Origin: Sapria himalayana
Taxonomy: Eukaryota > Streptophyta > Magnoliopsida > Malpighiales > Rafflesiaceae
Direction: 5' to 3'
Assembly (NCBI GenBank): GCA_029783825.1
Contig: JAREIK010012289.1
Location: 1-64,000, forward strand
Length of the DNA: 64,000 bases
The notes below the pieces were generated by a model. The model was not told the origin of the DNA. It did not search any database and saw nothing but the letters and a program-made list of their open reading frames with translations. The position numbers and the translations under genes are program-made. This document shows, piece by piece, positions 61,049 through 64,000 of the stretch; the stretch's first letter is position 1; each line of letters begins with the position of its first letter.

Positions 61049-64000
61049 AATCATATATTGGAATATAAGAGGGGTAGCGAATACACCCTCTCTAAAAAGA
61101 TTGAAAAAACTAATAAAAGTACATAAGCCAATAGTAGCTGTAGTAGTTGAACCAATGGTAGACAGAGGTCAAATAGACAAATATAAAAAGTCCTTGGGGT
61201 TTGATAAGGTTATAGTAAATCTTAACGGAAAAATCTGAGTTATGTGGGACAATAAGCTAGAAGTTATAGTACTAAAAAACATGGAACAAATGATACATTT
61301 AAAAATCAGATATTACACAGATTTTCTCCTGTCTATAGTATATGCTAAAAACTCTAAAGAGGAGAGGAAAATTTTATGGAGTGATATGACGGAGGTTGCA
61401 TCCAAAGATACCCCATGGATAATAGGGGAAAACTTTAACGTGATCAGGAATAATAATGAAAAGAAGGGAGGGACATCCCTATGTTGAGCTGATTACTCAT
61501 TTTTAAGAGATGATCGCAAATGTTAATCTCATGGAAATAGAATATCTTGGAGCAAAATATACATGGTATAACAACTGGAAGAAGAGAGGAATAATATGGG
61601 CAAGACTGGACAGATTCATGTATAATGTCAAATGGGTGGAATCGTTAGGCAATACAAATATTAGACATCTAAATAGAACATGTTATGACCATAGCCTGAT
61701 GCTCCTAACTTGTAAGGTGATAAATAAACTAGCATCCTCTTTTAAATTCCAAAATATACATGGGGTTTGCATAGAAATTTTGAGTCGATAGTAAGCAGCT
61801 CGTGGAAAGAGCACGTATCTGGTAACCCATTACAGATCTTAGCAGTTAAGATGCGTAGCTAAAAATTAGTTTAAATAAATGGAACAAAGTGTGTTTTGGA
61901 AACATAAATGCCAATATTAAATAGGTGGAAGAGAAAGTAGAAAGATGTGAAATAGATTACGAGAGAGACCAAAAGGAGGAGACTAGGTAGGAATTAAGTA
62001 AAGCAGAGGCAAAATTAACACTGAAACTAAAAAGAAAGAAATCTTCTGGAAGCAAAAAAAAAATAAAATGGCTAAAGGAAGGAGATAACAATACTAAATT
62101 ATTTCACATGATGCAAAAATCAGGTCTAAAAACACATAATTAAAGGCATCAAAAGTGCAGTGGGTGAATGGGTAGAAAAAGAGGAGGAGATTAAAGCACA
62201 ACTAGAACAATTTTTGAAAAAGCATCTATGTGAAAAGAGCACTCATATAGAAGATAGCCTAATGCATGCAATTAAGATCAAGGTCACTAAGGAGGAGAAT
62301 AACAAACTAGACGTAATCCCAGAAGAGGAGGAGGTAAGGTCAGTAGTTTTTAGTATGAATAAAGAGAGTGCAGTAGGACCAGATGATTGGAACAATGCTT
62401 TCTTTTCAAATATGCTGGCACATAATCAAAAAAGAACTGACTCAAGCAATCAAATGGATTTTTGTGATAGTAGAAATCACAAAAGCTTGGGCGAGCTCTT
62501 TCATTGTACTTATTCCGAAGGTTGAAAACCCACAGAAATGTGAAGACTATCGTCCGAATAGTCTATGCAACTCTATTTATAAAAGTTTAGCTAAACTACT
62601 GCAAAATAGACTGAGAGATATTCTTCCAAATATAATCTCACAGGAGTAGTCAGGCTTTGTTAAAAATAGATTAATGATGGAAAATATAAGCCTTGCATCT
62701 AAATTAATGAGACATATTGGAAAAAAGAATAGGGGTCATAATGTGGTGCTAAAACTAGACCTATCAAAGGTATTTGATAGGGTGGAATGGCCTATCCTAT
62801 GCTACTCGATGCGAAAAATAGGTTTTTCTGAATTCTGGATCGATTTAATATACAGATGTATATCAAGTGTTTGGGTTAGAATAATAATAAATGGGAAAAA
62901 GTGAAGAATTTAATCCGGGCAGAGGTTTGAGGGAAGGAGACTCACACTCTCCGTATCTCTTTAATATCTATCTAGAGATATTGCTTTTGAATTTAAAGTA
63001 AAGAATGTTGGATGGCAAAATCTTAGCATTTAGGCAACACAAGAACACCCCTCACATCGGTTGCCTAGCATATGGTGTTGATCAGATCATCTTCACAAAT
63101 GCTAGCTCGAAGTCCCTCACTAATCTTATGGAGCTCTTGCATACTGTAGAAGTAGAGACATGTCAAATTTTGAATAAACAAAAATGTTAGTTAATGTTAG
63201 CAGCAAAAGCCCCGAGTGGGTAGTACAAAGGGTTAAAAAAGTAATGGGTTTTACACAAAAGAGAGGGGCATTAATGTACTTAGGCTACCCGATATTTGAG
63301 GGTAGGTTAAGAGAGGACTATTTAAGTTTTTAGGTAGATAAGATGAGAAAGAAAATAGCGAGATGGAAAGAACATTTTCTTAGCATGGGGGGAGAATTAT
63401 GTTAATTAAGCATGTGTTGCACGGTTCAGTTGCGCATATATTATCAGTCATGCATCATCCAAAGAAGTTATAATGAAGCTAGAAAAAGAAATGAAATATT
63501 TCTTGTGGGGCAAGAAGGAAGGAAAATCAAAGTTACACTGGAGGAAATGAGAGGCATTATGTTACCCAAAAGAGGAGGGAGGCTGGGCTTTACAAGCCTC
63601 ATGGAGATAGCTAGTTCATGGGCATGGAAAAGCTGTTAGCAATTGAAAGAAAATGACAGCCTTTGGGCAAGGTTCATGCATGGCAAGTATGGAGGGAATA
63701 ACTAAACACTTAAGAATGCTCGGAAAGCATCTACAGCCTGGAAGGCCATACACAAACAAAAAGAGCTAATGGAAGCTCACTCAAGGCTAAATAGAAGCAG
63801 CTGGAAATTGACCTTAAATTCCCAAAGAAATTTCACTCTCAAATCAGCAAAAGAATTGATACGGAAGAAGAAGAATCCACCGCAGATATTTAAAAGAATA
63901 TGGAAAGGGGATGCGCCACAGAAGATGAAAACATTCTTGTGGAGTACTTCGATAGAAGCCACCCCAGTAGATGTAAATATACAGAAAAAAGGAATAAAGT
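61041..64000 (+). pseudogene. L10 ORF2 remnant: EN - RT - zf-RVT (cut by window end)
   Basis: The start MDRIIYWNIRGVANTPSLKR at 61041 overlaps the ORF1 stop (ATGGATAG, 61041-61048). EN (61041-61790) has VVVEPMVDRG, SIVYAKN, WIIGENFNVI (Asp to Asn in GDFN), WYNNWKKRGIIWARLDRFMY and NRTCYDH in place of SDH. A linker follows at 61870-62200. RT runs 62205-63240: EEEEVRSVVFSMNKESAVGPD, SSFIVLIPKVENPQKCEDYRP, SGFVKNRLMMENI after a stop, motif A KLDLSKVFDRVEWP, LREGDSHSP-like sequence, and LAYGVDQIIF, where YADD has become YGVD (63071-63082). The thumb is at about 63240-63700, and zf-RVT begins near 63830 (WKGDAPQKMKTFLWS). EN and RT active sites are both lost. Confidence 0.91.

Larger units (their letters stand above)
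60651..64000 (+). mobile_element. LINE copy L10, plus strand, 5'-truncated, runs off the window
   Basis: This is the only copy on the plus strand. It begins abruptly at 60651 within ORF1, downstream of the DUF4283 part, directly after array word TATTCTTCAT. ORF2 EN, RT and the start of zf-RVT follow to the window end. RNase H and the 3' module must lie outside. It belongs to the same family (same ORF1 tail, same ATGGATAG overlap as L5). Stops and frameshifts are frequent. Confidence 0.92.

Overview
The window looks like repeat-rich nuclear DNA of a flowering plant. The evidence is the coding remnants: every recognisable one belongs to plant L1-clade LINEs, with an ORF1 carrying the DUF4283 RNA-binding-type domain, and an ORF2 with apurinic-like endonuclease (EN), reverse transcriptase (RT), zf-RVT and a C-terminal RNase H. 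I see no host gene, tRNA, rRNA, LTR element, CRISPR or prokaryotic feature. The species cannot be named from this sequence.

Layout: ten LINE copies (called L1-L10 here) alternate with ten AT-rich, almost G-free arrays (A1-A10). The arrays are built on TTATTCTTC (GAAGAATAA on the other strand) and fill about 19 kb, or 29 percent, of the window. Order by + coordinate: A1 (1-508), L1 (509-1450), A2, L2 (2764-9297), A3, L3 (10215-12490), A4, L4 (13487-13606), A5, L5 (16424-22624), A6, L6 (23109-29320), A7, L7 (30047-36254), A8, L8 (39694-46408), A9, L9 (49467-56044), A10, L10 (60651 to the window end). L1-L9 all lie on the minus strand. Each ends 3' in the same short terminal module (sense of CTCTCTTTTGGCGGAGGA) followed by a short A/T-rich stretch, and then enters an array that reads GAATAAGAA in the element's sense. 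L10 is the only + strand copy and is cut by the window end.

The copies differ strongly from one another and have different 5' ends. L2, L5, L7, L8 and L9 are near full length (6.2-6.7 kb) and L6 lacks the ORF1 start. L3, L1 and L4 are truncated to about 2.3, 0.9 and 0.12 kb. This argues for independent target-primed insertions into the array, or into the tail of the previous copy, rather than duplication of one LINE-array unit. All coding regions are broken by stops and frameshifts. Only L5 and L8 still show both RT catalytic motifs, LDLSKAFD and YADD.

Points of special interest: a head-to-tail LINE/microsatellite composite with consistent orientation; a conserved 8-base ORF1-stop/ORF2-start overlap (ATGNNTAR) in six copies; an internal inversion of about 1.36 kb in L7; a diverged triplication in the L9 3' UTR; and higher-order repeats of about 777 bp (A10) and about 749 bp (A9) inside arrays that otherwise look like simple sequence. 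Many long open frames in the arrays (Leu/Ile/Phe-, Ser/Tyr- or Lys/Asn-rich) are by-products of a stop-free 9-base repeat and are not annotated as genes.
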